Part shown: positions 8,482 to 17,861 of the stretch, piece by piece | How positions within the stretch are numbered: position 1 is the first letter of the stretch | How the letters are laid out: every line of letters begins with the position of its first letter | From: Haemophilus_A paraphrohaemolyticus_A | Lineage (GTDB): Bacteria > Pseudomonadota > Gammaproteobacteria > Enterobacterales > Pasteurellaceae | Reading direction: 5' to 3' | Length of the DNA stretch: 64,000 nucleotides | NCBI RefSeq assembly: GCF_003253115.1 | Contig: NZ_QEQF01000001.1 | Coordinates: 372,001-436,000 of the forward strand | Position numbers and translations under genes: made by a program | Notes under the pieces: model-generated | Told to the model about the DNA's origin: nothing | Databases searched by the model: none | Seen by the model: the letters and a program-made list of their open reading frames with translations, nothing else

Positions 8482-9627
8482 ATGGCTATCAATTTATTTA
8501 CTTCAGAGTCTGTTTCTGAAGGTCACCCAGATAAAATCGCAGACCAAATTTCAGATGCAGTATTAGACGAAATTTTAAAACAGGACCCGAAAGCACGCGT
8601 AGCGTGTGAAACTTATGTGAAAACAGGTATGGCTTTAGTGGGCGGTGAAATCACCACTTCTGCATGGGTGGATATTGAAAATTTAACTCGCCAAGTAATC
8701 GCAGACATCGGTTACAACCATTCAGATATGGGCTTTGATGCACACTCTTGTGCGGTATTAAACGCGATTGGTAAACAATCACCAGACATCAACCAAGGTG
8801 TTGACCGTGCTGATCCGCTAGAACAAGGTGCAGGCGACCAAGGGATTATGTTCGGTTACGCAACCAATGAAACTGATGTGTTAATGCCAGCTCCAATCAC
8901 TTACGCTCACCGTTTAATGGAACAACAAGCGAAAGTGCGTAAATCAGGCAAATTAGACTGGTTACGCCCAGATGCGAAAAGCCAATTAACCTTCATTTAC
9001 GAAGACAACCAAATCAAAGGCATTGATGCAGTGGTACTTTCAACGCAACACGCAGAGTCTGTTTCACAAAAAGAAGTGTATGAAGGCGTGATGGAAGAGA
9101 TCATTAAGCCAATTCTTCCAAGCGAATGGTTAAGCCAAAATACCAAATACTTCATTAACCCAACAGGTCGTTTCGTGATTGGCGGGCCAATGGGCGACTG
9201 TGGCTTAACAGGACGTAAAATCATCGTAGATACCTACGGTGGTGCGGCTCGTCATGGTGGTGGTGCATTTTCTGGTAAAGATCCATCAAAAGTAGACCGC
9301 TCAGCAGCTTATGCAGCTCGTTATGTTGCGAAAAACGTCGTTGCAGCAGGTTTGGCAGATCGTTGTGAAATCCAACTTTCTTATGCTATCGGCGTGGCTG
9401 AACCAACCTCAATCATGGTAGAAACTTTCGGCACAGGCAAAGTAAGCAACGAAGTATTAGTACGTTTAATCCGTGAAAACTTCGATTTACGCCCTTACGG
9501 TTTAATCAAAATGTTAGATTTAATCCGCCCAATCTACCGCGAAACAGCCGCTTACGGCCACTTCGGTCGTTCACACTTCCCTTGGGAACAAACTGATAAA
9601 GCGAAAGCGTTAAGAGCGAGTCTCTAA
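8482..9627 (+). CDS. metK: S-adenosylmethionine synthetase
   Basis: Makes S-adenosylmethionine from methionine and ATP in the cytosol (381 aa). Both family signatures are intact: GAGDQGIMFGYA at 116-127 and GGGAFSGKD near residue 260. The N-terminal LFTSESVSEGHPDK holds the catalytic His and magnesium ligands. It is monocistronic, with a MetJ-controlled promoter upstream and a strong terminator downstream. Confidence 0.98.
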   Translation: MAINLFTSESVSEGHPDKIADQISDAVLDEILKQDPKARVACETYVKTGMALVGGEITTSAWVDIENLTRQVIADIGYNHSDMGFDAHSCAVLNAIGKQSPDINQGVDRADPLEQGAGDQGIMFGYATNETDVLMPAPITYAHRLMEQQAKVRKSGKLDWLRPDAKSQLTFIYEDNQIKGIDAVVLSTQHAESVSQKEVYEGVMEEIIKPILPSEWLSQNTKYFINPTGRFVIGGPMGDCGLTGRKIIVDTYGGAARHGGGAFSGKDPSKVDRSAAYAARYVAKNVVAAGLADRCEIQLSYAIGVAEPTSIMVETFGTGKVSNEVLVRLIRENFDLRPYGLIKMLDLIRPIYRETAAYGHFGRSHFPWEQTDKAKALRASL

Positions 9628-9643
9628 TTTTTAAATCTTCAAT

Positions 9644-9673
9644 AAAAAAATCCCACGGTTGTGGGATTTTTTG
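9644..9673 (+). terminator. Terminator of metK
   Basis: The stem TCCCAC / GTGGGA (9651-9666) with a GGTT loop is flanked by an A-run before and a T-run after, so it may work for both strands. Confidence 0.9.
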
Positions 9674-9699
9674 TTTTTATAGAAATTGTTTTATAAGTT

Positions 9700-9816
9700 T
9701 TAGAATTTCACCGCAAAACCAGCGAAGTAAACCACTGGGTCAAGTTTTAATTTTACTTCGTGATCTAAACCAAGAGCTTTAAAGTTTGCTGTTGTTTTGA
9801 TGTGTGACAGTTTAAT
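9700..9816 (-). pseudogene. 3' remnant of an OmpW-type outer-membrane protein gene
   Basis: On the minus strand, 38 codons run from 9816 to a TAA at 9702-9700 and encode an OmpW-like C-terminus: conserved KTTANFKALG, then VKLKLDPVVYFAGFAVKF ending in the terminal Phe typical of beta-barrels. OmpW proteins are about 200 aa. The 5' three quarters are absent and only A/T-rich intergenic DNA precedes it. No usable ATG is in frame. I take it as a deletion remnant. Confidence 0.72.
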
Positions 9817-9894
9817 TGTTTCAAAACAAAATTTCTTGATAACAATCAATTTTTTAACATTTGCTAGCATAAAAAGAAAATAAATGCAAAAAAA

Positions 9895-9910
9895 TGTGAT
9901 CTAGTTCACA
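9895..9910. promoter_or_regulatory. Near-consensus CRP-binding site
   Basis: TGTGATCTAGTTCACA keeps both half-sites of the CRP consensus (TGTGA-N6-TCACA) and is flanked by A/T-rich AAA and TTT. It lies about 50 bp upstream of the expected start of the clpB heat-shock transcript, and on the other side upstream of the ompW remnant. It could be a relic of the ompW promoter or act on clpB. Confidence 0.75.
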
Positions 9911-9917
9911 TTTTTCT

Positions 9918-9946
9918 CTTGAAATTCATTTGTCAAGCTCCATTTA
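9918..9946 (+). promoter_or_regulatory. Sigma-32 heat-shock promoter of clpB
   Basis: CTTGAA (9918-9923), a 14-nt spacer, then CTCCATTTA (9938-9946): the same boxes and spacing as the groESL promoter at 1987-2017. clpB starts 63 bp downstream. Confidence 0.85.
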
Positions 9947-10009
9947 GTGTAATGCTAAAGTTTCACGCTAATGTGAAACGGGTACAAATTCAAAGAAAGA
10001 GGAAAGAAT

Positions 10010-12583
10010 ATGAACTTTGAAAAATTCACAACAAAATTACAAGAAGCCTTAGCTGAAGCTCAGTCTTTAGCCGTCGGCAAAGATAGCGGATACATTGAAC
10101 CAGCCCATTTACTTTACGCTTTATTAAAGCAAGCAGATGGCTCAATTGCTCCACTTTTTACTGCATTAAACGTTCAACCAAAACAGTTAGAAAGTGAATT
10201 ATCCGCAATTTTAGACCGCTTACCACAAGTTCAAGGTGGCACAACACAACTTTCGCAACAAACTATTCGCTTATTAAATCAAGCAGATAAATTATCACAA
10301 CAATTCGGCGATAGTTTTATTTCATCTGAATTGTTTGTACTTGCCGCCATCGATGACAATGGCGATTTAGGCAAATTATTGAAAAAACTTGGCTTAACAA
10401 AAGAAAAAATTACACAAGCAATTAGCCAAATTCGTGGAGGAGAAACCGTGAATAATCAAAACGCAGAAGAAACCAGACAAGCATTACAAAAATATACTAT
10501 TGACTTAACTGAACGTGCCAAAGCAGGCAAATTAGATCCTGTGATTGGTCGTGATGAAGAGATCCGCCGTGCAGTGCAAGTACTACAACGCCGTACTAAA
10601 AATAATCCTGTGTTGATTGGTGAACCAGGGGTGGGTAAAACTGCGATTGTAGAAGGCTTAGCACAACGTATCGTCAATGGCGAAGTGCCTGAAGGGTTAA
10701 AAAACAAACGCGTACTTTCCCTTGATATGGGAGCATTGATTGCTGGGGCAAAATATCGTGGCGAATTTGAAGAACGTTTAAAAGCAGTCTTAAATGAGCT
10801 AGCAAAAGAAGAAGGACAGGTAATCCTCTTTATTGATGAAATTCACACAATGGTCGGTGCAGGCAAAACCGACGGTGCAATGGATGCAGGCAACTTGCTC
10901 AAACCTTCTCTTGCTCGCGGTGAATTGCACTGTGTTGGGGCGACAACCTTAGACGAATATCGCCAATATATTGAAAAAGACGCAGCATTAGAACGTCGTT
11001 TCCAAAAAGTATTAGTTGATGAACCAAGTGTTGAAGATACGATTGCAATTTTGCGTGGTTTAAAAGAGCGTTATGAAATCCATCACCACGTTCAAATCAC
11101 AGACCCTGCAATTGTAGCGGCTGCTGTGCTTTCACACCGTTACATCAGCGACCGTCAATTGCCAGATAAAGCAATCGACTTAATTGATGAAGCGGCTTCA
11201 AGCCTACGTATGGAAATTGATTCCAAACCAGAACCGCTAGATAAATTAGAACGTCGTATTATTCAATTAAAATTGGAACGCCAAGCATTACAAAAAGAGG
11301 AAGATGAAGCGAGCCGCCAACGCCTTGCAAAATTAAATGAAGAATTGACCGCTAAAGAGCGTGAATATTCCGAATTGGAAGAAGTCTGGAAAGCAGAAAA
11401 ATCTGCATTACTAGGTACACAGCACATTAAAACTGAGTTAGAAAACGCACGTATTGCGATGGATCAGGCTCGCCGTGAAAATAACTTTGAGAAAATGTCT
11501 GAGTTACAATATGGCAAAATCCCTGCACTTGAAAAACAATTGCAAGAAGCGGTAAAACGGGAAGAAGAAGGCGGCGAAAACCACTTACTCCGCACTAAAG
11601 TAACTGATGAAGAAATCGCGGAAGTGCTTTCTAAAGCAACAGGTATTCCTGTGTCTAAAATGATGGAAGGCGAAAAAGACAAATTACTTCGTATGGAAAG
11701 TGTATTACACGCTCGTGTGATTGGTCAAAATGAAGCGGTGGAAGCAGTGGCAAATGCGATTCGTCGTAGCCGTGCTGGTTTATCAGACCCGAACAAACCG
11801 ATTGGTTCATTCTTGTTCTTAGGGCCAACAGGGGTAGGTAAAACCGAACTTTGCAAAACCTTAGCGAATTTCTTATTCGATGATCCTGATGCGATGGTTC
11901 GTATTGATATGTCGGAATTTATGGAAAAACACAGCGTCTCTCGCTTGGTCGGTGCGCCTCCAGGTTATGTGGGCTATGAAGAAGGCGGTTACTTAACCGA
12001 AGCCGTTCGCCGTCGCCCATACTCTGTAGTATTGTTAGACGAAGTGGAAAAAGCCCATCCAGACGTATTCAATATCTTACTGCAAGTGTTAGATGATGGA
12101 CGATTAACCGATGGACAAGGCAGAACCGTAGATTTCCGCAATACCGTAGTGATTATGACCTCCAACTTAGGCTCACATCTCATTCAAGAAATGCCAGAGG
12201 CAACCTATGGCGAATTGAAAGAAGTGGTGATGTCGGTGGTAAGCCAACACTTCCGCCCAGAGTTCATTAACCGTATTGATGAAACCGTCGTATTCCACTC
12301 ACTCGGTCAAGAACACATTCGTTCAATCGCACGCATTCAATTAGAACGCTTGATAAAACGTATTGCTGAACGTGGTTATGAAGTAACCATTACTGATGCA
12401 GCCATCGATCACATTGGCAAAGCTGGATTTGATCCATTGTTCGGTGCTCGTCCACTTAAACGTGCAATCCAACAAGAGCTTGAAAATCCACTTGCACAAC
12501 AAATTCTTGGCGGAAAACTATTGCCAAACCGCCCTGTTGTTGTGGATTATAAAGATGAAAAATTGGTGATTGAAAATCAATAG
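10010..12583 (+). CDS. clpB: ATP-dependent disaggregase ClpB
   Basis: A Hsp100 chaperone (857 aa) that extracts proteins from aggregates with DnaK/DnaJ/GrpE. Domains in order: Clp_N repeats (1-150), AAA-1 with Walker A GEPGVGKT near 203, the coiled-coil M-domain (about 400-525) rich in Glu, Lys and Arg, AAA-2 with Walker A GPTGVGKTE near 604, and the C-terminal D2-small domain. The ClpP-binding IGF/L loop of ClpA/ClpX is not evident, as expected for ClpB. RBS GAGGAAAG. Expression should be heat-inducible from the sigma-32 promoter upstream. Confidence 0.98.
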   Translation: MNFEKFTTKLQEALAEAQSLAVGKDSGYIEPAHLLYALLKQADGSIAPLFTALNVQPKQLESELSAILDRLPQVQGGTTQLSQQTIRLLNQADKLSQQFGDSFISSELFVLAAIDDNGDLGKLLKKLGLTKEKITQAISQIRGGETVNNQNAEETRQALQKYTIDLTERAKAGKLDPVIGRDEEIRRAVQVLQRRTKNNPVLIGEPGVGKTAIVEGLAQRIVNGEVPEGLKNKRVLSLDMGALIAGAKYRGEFEERLKAVLNELAKEEGQVILFIDEIHTMVGAGKTDGAMDAGNLLKPSLARGELHCVGATTLDEYRQYIEKDAALERRFQKVLVDEPSVEDTIAILRGLKERYEIHHHVQITDPAIVAAAVLSHRYISDRQLPDKAIDLIDEAASSLRMEIDSKPEPLDKLERRIIQLKLERQALQKEEDEASRQRLAKLNEELTAKEREYSELEEVWKAEKSALLGTQHIKTELENARIAMDQARRENNFEKMSELQYGKIPALEKQLQEAVKREEEGGENHLLRTKVTDEEIAEVLSKATGIPVSKMMEGEKDKLLRMESVLHARVIGQNEAVEAVANAIRRSRAGLSDPNKPIGSFLFLGPTGVGKTELCKTLANFLFDDPDAMVRIDMSEFMEKHSVSRLVGAPPGYVGYEEGGYLTEAVRRRPYSVVLLDEVEKAHPDVFNILLQVLDDGRLTDGQGRTVDFRNTVVIMTSNLGSHLIQEMPEATYGELKEVVMSVVSQHFRPEFINRIDETVVFHSLGQEHIRSIARIQLERLIKRIAERGYEVTITDAAIDHIGKAGFDPLFGARPLKRAIQQELENPLAQQILGGKLLPNRPVVVDYKDEKLVIENQ

Positions 12584-12591
12584 AAAGAGAG

Positions 12592-12611
12592 GGCGTAATA
12601 TCTATTACGCC
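12592..12611 (+). terminator. Hairpin after clpB
   Basis: GGCGTAATA / TATTACGCC with a TC loop is nested inside a further AGAGA...TCTCT pairing. The T-run that follows is interrupted, so termination strength is uncertain. Confidence 0.5.
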
Positions 12612-12688
12612 AATCTCTCCTACACTTTTGATTGTTTTTATTTAGAGATATAATTCAAATTATTTAATAGTTATTGATGAGAATAAAA

Positions 12689-13291
12689 ATGCAAAAAACA
12701 AAAGTCGTTCTTGCGACGGGCAATCAAGGTAAAGTAAAAGAGATGGCAGATGTGTTAGCTCAATTCGGTTTTGAGGTAGTGGCACAATCTGAATTTGGTA
12801 TTCAAAGCCCCGAAGAAACAGGCTTAACCTTCGTTGAAAATGCGTTATTAAAAGCGCGTTATGCGGCAAAAATTACAGGCTTGCCTGCTATTGCCGACGA
12901 TTCTGGCTTATCGGTGAAAGCCTTAAACGGTGCACCAGGTTTATATTCTGCACGTTATGCGGGCGAAGAGGGGAATGACGAAACGAATCGTCAAAAATTG
13001 TTGCGGGAAATGGCCTCCGTGCCTGCCGAAGCACGCCAAGCTAAATTTGTCAGTTGCATCGTCTTTTTAGCTCACGAAACTGACCCAACCCCTAAAATTG
13101 CAATTGGCGAATGTTTTGGTGAAATCTTAACCGAAGAGCGTGGCTCAAACGGTTTTGGTTATGATTCGCTCTTCTTCTATCCACCGAAAAATTGCAGTTT
13201 TGCTGAATTAGAAACCGCAGAGAAGAAAAAAATCTCACATCGTGCCATTGCTCTGGCTCAATTAAAAACACAATTTGAGGACTCAAAATGA
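12689..13291 (+). CDS. rdgB: dITP/XTP pyrophosphatase RdgB (Ham1 family)
   Basis: Hydrolyses non-canonical purine nucleoside triphosphates (dITP, ITP, XTP) to monophosphates, keeping them out of DNA. The opening VVLATGNQGKVKEM and the motifs ADDSGLSV, YSARYAG and SNGFGYDSLF are the family's substrate and metal sites. The ATG at 12689 is preferred over in-frame TTG/ATG codons at 12674/12677 because it gives the family N-terminus (200 aa). The stop overlaps the next gene's ATG by 4 bases, so the two are translationally coupled. Confidence 0.93.
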   Translation: MQKTKVVLATGNQGKVKEMADVLAQFGFEVVAQSEFGIQSPEETGLTFVENALLKARYAAKITGLPAIADDSGLSVKALNGAPGLYSARYAGEEGNDETNRQKLLREMASVPAEARQAKFVSCIVFLAHETDPTPKIAIGECFGEILTEERGSNGFGYDSLFFYPPKNCSFAELETAEKKKISHRAIALAQLKTQFEDSK

Positions 13292-13608
13292 TTATCACAA
13301 CAACGCCAACGATCGAAGGCAAACGTATTAAAGAATATAAAGGTTTAGTGTTTGGCGAAGTGGTTTCTGGTGCAAATTTTATTCGTGATTTCTTCGCTAG
13401 CATTACCGATGTGATTGGCGGGCGTTCAGGCGTTTATGAAAGCAAACTGAATAAATCTCGCCAAGAGGCTTTGGATGAGCTATCGGAAGAAGCACGTAAG
13501 GTAGGGGCAAATGCCGTAGTGGGTGTCTCGCTCGAATATCAATCGATGGGCGGCGATAAGAGTATGTTTATCGTGGTTGCCACTGGCACAGCGGTTGTGG
13601 CCGAATAG
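13288..13608 (+). CDS. ybjQ: YbjQ/UPF0145 family protein
   Basis: A 106-residue cytosolic protein of the YbjQ family (Pfam YbjQ_1, once called a heavy-metal-binding domain), which forms a pentameric fold. The pattern is clear: ITTTPTIEGKRIKEYKG at the start, then GEVVSGANFIRDFFASITDV and ANAVVGVSLEYQS. Its function is not established. It begins inside the rdgB stop (ATGA overlap) and is followed 8 nt later by the YcgN-type gene, so the three form one operon. Confidence 0.85.
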   Translation: MIITTTPTIEGKRIKEYKGLVFGEVVSGANFIRDFFASITDVIGGRSGVYESKLNKSRQEALDELSEEARKVGANAVVGVSLEYQSMGGDKSMFIVVATGTAVVAE

Positions 13609-13616
13609 GGGAAATT

Positions 13617-14069
13617 TTGCAAAAAAATACCGAAATTGAACCGCTCTTTTGGCAGAAAAAATCGCTACTTGAAATGAACGATGTTGAGTGGGAAGCTTTG
13701 TGTGATGGTTGCGGGAAATGTTGTTATCGTAAATATATTCAAGGGCGAGGCAAGCGTGAACGCCTTTATTACACCCGTGTGGCGTGCAATCTTTTAGATG
13801 TGAACACGGGGCGTTGTAGGTACTATATTGATCGTTTCAAACTTGAATCAGATTGCACCAAACTCACCAAGAAAAATTTGCCCGATTTTGGTTGGTTGCC
13901 GAAAACTTGTGCTTATCGCCTGCTTTATGAAGGGAAGCCGCTGTTTGATTGGCACCCTCTGATTTCTCACGATCCTGAATCAGTAAGAAAAGCGAATGTG
14001 CTCATTCCTAACGGCATCCACGAAAAAGAGGTGATTGATTGGTTTGAGTTCGTGATTGATGAGGTTTAA
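13617..14069 (+). CDS. ycgN: YcgN/UPF0260 family Cys-cluster protein
   Basis: A 150-residue protein of the CxxCxxCC family, which may bind a metal or Fe-S cluster; its function is unknown. Conserved Cys residues lie in CDGCGKCC (residues 29-36) and further at CNLL, CRYY, CTKL and TCAYR. It starts with TTG at 13617. The upstream AGGGGAAA site is well placed, and the encoded PLFWQKKSLLEMND matches the family N-terminus, which would be lost from the first ATG (codon 20). Third gene of the rdgB operon. Confidence 0.85.
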   Translation: MQKNTEIEPLFWQKKSLLEMNDVEWEALCDGCGKCCYRKYIQGRGKRERLYYTRVACNLLDVNTGRCRYYIDRFKLESDCTKLTKKNLPDFGWLPKTCAYRLLYEGKPLFDWHPLISHDPESVRKANVLIPNGIHEKEVIDWFEFVIDEV

Positions 14070-14086
14070 CAGAATGCAATTGCAAT

Positions 14087-14130
14087 AAAAAAGCTAGATG
14101 GTGATTTACATTTCATCATCTAGCTTTTTC
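14087..14130. terminator. Bidirectional terminator between ycgN and lptD
   Basis: A 17-bp stem with one mismatch (AAAAAGCTAGATG... / ...CATCTAGCTTTTT) has A and T runs on the outer edges. It serves the two convergent genes. Confidence 0.88.
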
Positions 14131-14133
14131 ATT

Positions 14134-16482
14134 TTAGTTAATACCGTAAGGCTCTGTATAAGAAATCAAGCCACGCTTCAACATTCTGCTTACACCACTG
14201 CTGTAGTTTGTGCCAAAGCGAAGTTCAAAATTTACCCCAAATTTATTGTCATAAAATAAATCGTTAATGGTATCGCTTATTACATTTGACGGCGTTGAAA
14301 CCAATCTACGTGCAACATAAACATTCGCAGTCCAGCAGCAAGTGTTGTAGTTCATCGAAAACTTCGTTTCAACAGGCTTTTTCAACGCAATATCTTGGTA
14401 ATGGCTAAACATTGCTGCTACGTTATCCGTTAATTCCCACGCCACGACACCACCAAGCTGTTTAATATCTTGACCATAACGGTTTGTACTTAAGTTTTGG
14501 TTAATATAATCACGGCTTGCAAAGCGATAATTTAATTGAAACAATTTGCTATCGCTTGGCTTATATTGCAATGACATATTCGCCAATGAGGTTTGATTCA
14601 AACGTGTATCATATTGATAACTTCCATGCCAATTCCATTTACGATGGAATTTCCAGTTTGATTCTAACGCCCACGAAGAAGAACGCTTTGCCGTACTATT
14701 GCTCGAATTATCATCAATTTTAGATGGACTTAAATAGTATGTTTGCCCTGCACTAAAATTGAATACCTCTGTCCCTGTCTTATCGCTGAAGAATCGCGTT
14801 GTTCCACCTGCTGTCACAAGGTTTGCAGAAGAAATACGGTCTAAACCACTATAACGACGATCGTTAAATAGAGAGAAATAATCAGTTTGCAATAAAGCAG
14901 AATCATAACCTAACCCCACGCTTTTATGACGTTTAGAGCCAATATCTGCTTGGTTTTTGTATGGGCGATAAATATATTGCATACGAGGCTCAAAGGTTTG
15001 ATTATAACCTTTAAAGAACTGCTTATCTGCCTCAAGTACCGTTTGGAAATCTAGCTTAATTTGAGGAATCACACGAGTCACATTTTTCTTCATTTCTTCC
15101 GCATTGATATCACTGCCTTTTTGTTGAATATAGTGTGTTGCGTAAAGTTTAGTTTCCAGATTTAAACTGCCATAGCGATTGGTAAGTGGTGCGTTTAATG
15201 TTGGTTCTACATGAAAACGCCACGCTTTTGGCATTAGGTTGCTATCATTATCAAAACGAGCGGCTTGCGAGAATAAATGGAAATCAGCAATGCCTTTTAA
15301 CACATCATTTTTATAATAATTGAAATCAATTTGCGGTAATACGCGGTATGGGCCAACTGAATTTGTAGAAAGATCAAAAGTCTGGAATTTTTTACCTGAA
15401 ACTGACAAATTATAGTTTGATTGATAGTAACCTAATTTAAATTGTTGTGTAGCATAGCCATCCGTACTGCTACCGTAGTCTGAATCAAAATCAGAGAAAT
15501 AACGGCGATCGCTCACTTTAGTATAATTCACATTCAAACGCCAATCGCTTAAAAAACTCATATTATGACGCCAATGTAATAAATAACGTTTACGGCTGCC
15601 ATCACCTGATTTATATTCATCTAAACGATCTTTCGCCATATATTCGGTTGCAACCAAGCCTTCCCCCAACTTCGTTAAATAACGAAGTTCAGGGCTAAGT
15701 TGCCAGCCACGACGAGAATAATAGGTTGGTGTAAAGGTTGCATCCATATTCGGTGCAATGTTCCAATAAAATGGCTGTGAATAAGTAAAACCATTTTTGC
15801 TTGAACGCTCAAAACTTGGAATCAATAAACCTGAACGACGACGATCGCCAATAGGGAATTGTAAATAAGGAGAATAAAAAACGGGTACGCCCATCACTTT
15901 AAAACGAGCGTGCCACATTTCAGCATATTCATCTTGAACGTGCTGAATCATTTCGTTCGCTTCAATTGACCAAGATTTATCATTTACTAAACAGGAGGTA
16001 AAGCTCGCATTTTTTAATGTGCGAGTTTGGTCATTAAAATGACCGCTTTCCGCTGTACCTCGCCCTTGTCTATCCACTAATTGATAGCTTGTATTAGAAA
16101 GGTCTGCCTCTTTACTCGTTAAATCTACCGCCGCATCACGACCTTCAGCTTGAATGAAATTATCGCGATATTGGTAAGAGCCTTTCAAGAACGCCTTGCG
16201 AGCTTGTTCACCATTTTGCTCTACGCGAACTTCCTCACCAAATAACGAGCGGCTGCCTTGCTTAATGCTCACATCCCCCGTATAGGTCGCATCTGTCGGC
16301 TGGTTAATTAATGCATTATCTGCCTCAATGTAGACAGGTGCTTGGTTCGGATCGCCTTTAACCTCTTCACCTTGAAAGTGCGGTACGCCTAATAAACATT
16401 GCTCTCTTAAATCCGCTGCTGCAGTTTGGCTATAACAAGCCGCAACTACCGCCAGCGAGAGAAGATTGTAACGTTGTTTCAT
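14134..16482 (-). CDS. lptD: LPS-assembly protein LptD
   Basis: The outer-membrane beta-barrel that, with LptE, inserts lipopolysaccharide into the outer leaflet (782 aa). A signal peptide of about 23 residues is followed by an OstA/LptA-like beta-jellyroll (about 45-180) and the 26-strand barrel. The four cysteines of the family are present: C29, one near 165 in FTSCLVND, and an adjacent pair in YNTCCWTAN near 715. This is consistent with the long-range disulphides needed for function. It is the last gene of the yihI-DUF2489-hemN-lptD run, beginning 11 nt after hemN. Confidence 0.95.
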   Translation of the reverse strand: MKQRYNLLSLAVVAACYSQTAAADLREQCLLGVPHFQGEEVKGDPNQAPVYIEADNALINQPTDATYTGDVSIKQGSRSLFGEEVRVEQNGEQARKAFLKGSYQYRDNFIQAEGRDAAVDLTSKEADLSNTSYQLVDRQGRGTAESGHFNDQTRTLKNASFTSCLVNDKSWSIEANEMIQHVQDEYAEMWHARFKVMGVPVFYSPYLQFPIGDRRRSGLLIPSFERSSKNGFTYSQPFYWNIAPNMDATFTPTYYSRRGWQLSPELRYLTKLGEGLVATEYMAKDRLDEYKSGDGSRKRYLLHWRHNMSFLSDWRLNVNYTKVSDRRYFSDFDSDYGSSTDGYATQQFKLGYYQSNYNLSVSGKKFQTFDLSTNSVGPYRVLPQIDFNYYKNDVLKGIADFHLFSQAARFDNDSNLMPKAWRFHVEPTLNAPLTNRYGSLNLETKLYATHYIQQKGSDINAEEMKKNVTRVIPQIKLDFQTVLEADKQFFKGYNQTFEPRMQYIYRPYKNQADIGSKRHKSVGLGYDSALLQTDYFSLFNDRRYSGLDRISSANLVTAGGTTRFFSDKTGTEVFNFSAGQTYYLSPSKIDDNSSNSTAKRSSSWALESNWKFHRKWNWHGSYQYDTRLNQTSLANMSLQYKPSDSKLFQLNYRFASRDYINQNLSTNRYGQDIKQLGGVVAWELTDNVAAMFSHYQDIALKKPVETKFSMNYNTCCWTANVYVARRLVSTPSNVISDTINDLFYDNKFGVNFELRFGTNYSSGVSRMLKRGLISYTEPYGIN

Positions 16483-16493
16483 TCTCGTTTCTC

Positions 16494-17861
16494 TTAAATA
16501 ATTCTGGAAAACTGTTGTCTTTTTGCAAGCTGTCTTGAATACACATCAAAGCATAAACAGATGTTACGAATTAACAAACGGCCTCTTGGTGAAACCACAA
16601 TGCTTTTTTCGTTAATTTCAAGCAAGCCATCTTTAGCAAGCGGCTTTAAATAGGTTAAGTCTTCAGCAAAATAAGTATTGAAATCAATGCTGTATGCTTT
16701 CTCCAAGCGGTCAAATTCAAGTTTAAAATTGCAAATTAATGCTTTGATCACATCACGGCGGATGCAGTCGTCTTGAGTAAGAGCAAGACCTTTGCTTAAT
16801 GCGATGCCCGTTTCTTCCACATCGGCATAATATTGTTTTAGCTCTTTTTGGTTTTGAGCATAAGTATCGCCAAGCAAGCTAATTGCAGAAACCCCCATAC
16901 CTAATAAATCACACTCTTCTTGTGTCGTATAACCCTGGAAATTACGGTGTAGTACGCCATTAGCTTGGGCGATTGCTAACTCATCATCAGGTTTAGCAAA
17001 GTGATCCATTCCGATAAATTTATAGCCATTCTCGCCTAAGAATTGAATAGAATTTTGCAAAATCGTCAGCTTGGTTTCTGGCGGTGGTAACATATCATCT
17101 TTAATTTTGATCTGTGCGGCAAAACGGCTTGGCAAGTGAGCATAGTTAAATACGCTCATACGATCTGGGTTAAGTTCCACCACACGTTTTAACGTGTACA
17201 TAAAACTTTCCACGTTCTGTTTTGGTAAACCGTAAATCAAATCTACGTTAGTTGAAACAAAGCCTAGCTCTTTTGCACGTTTCATCAAGGCAAAAATAAA
17301 CTCTTCGTCTTGCTCACGATTTACGAGTTCTTGCACTTCTTTATCGAAATCTTGAATCCCCATACTGATACGGTTAAAACCAATATGACGAAGATGATCA
17401 AGCATATTCAGCTCAATTTCACGAGGGTCCATTTCAATACTGATTTCTGCATCAGCCTGCACATCAAAGTGTGTCTTGAGTAAATTCATCAAACGAGCTG
17501 ATTGTTCTTCGTCTAAATACGTTGGTGTACCACCGCCCCAGTGAATTTGGGTCACTTTACGATTTTTGAAAAGCGGTGCACGAGTTTTAATCTCTTTTTC
17601 AAGGTAATCTAAATAGAGATCGACTTTATGACGATGACGGGTAATTACTTTATTACACGCACAGAAATAGCAAAGTTTATGGCAAAACGGAATATGCACA
17701 TAAAGCGAAAGCGGACGCTCAGGATAACGTTCTGCTGCCGCTTTAAAATCTTCATTAGTGTAATTTTCGCTAAATTCCAATGCGGTCGGATATGACGTAT
17801 AACGCGGACCAGATTGGTTATATTTTTGAATAAGGTTTAAATCCCAAATAATTTCTGACAT
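16494..17861 (-). CDS. hemN: Oxygen-independent coproporphyrinogen III oxidase
   Basis: A radical SAM enzyme (455 aa) converting coproporphyrinogen III to protoporphyrinogen IX without oxygen, for haem synthesis. The CxxxCxC cluster site is in PFCHKLCYFCACNK, with the extra conserved Cys of HemN after it, and the GGGTPTYL SAM motif is near residue 108. That Cys and the 455-aa length separate it from the HemW look-alikes. The start codon overlaps the DUF2489 stop by one base, so translation is coupled. Confidence 0.94.
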   Translation of the reverse strand: MSEIIWDLNLIQKYNQSGPRYTSYPTALEFSENYTNEDFKAAAERYPERPLSLYVHIPFCHKLCYFCACNKVITRHRHKVDLYLDYLEKEIKTRAPLFKNRKVTQIHWGGGTPTYLDEEQSARLMNLLKTHFDVQADAEISIEMDPREIELNMLDHLRHIGFNRISMGIQDFDKEVQELVNREQDEEFIFALMKRAKELGFVSTNVDLIYGLPKQNVESFMYTLKRVVELNPDRMSVFNYAHLPSRFAAQIKIKDDMLPPPETKLTILQNSIQFLGENGYKFIGMDHFAKPDDELAIAQANGVLHRNFQGYTTQEECDLLGMGVSAISLLGDTYAQNQKELKQYYADVEETGIALSKGLALTQDDCIRRDVIKALICNFKLEFDRLEKAYSIDFNTYFAEDLTYLKPLAKDGLLEINEKSIVVSPRGRLLIRNICLCFDVYSRQLAKRQQFSRII

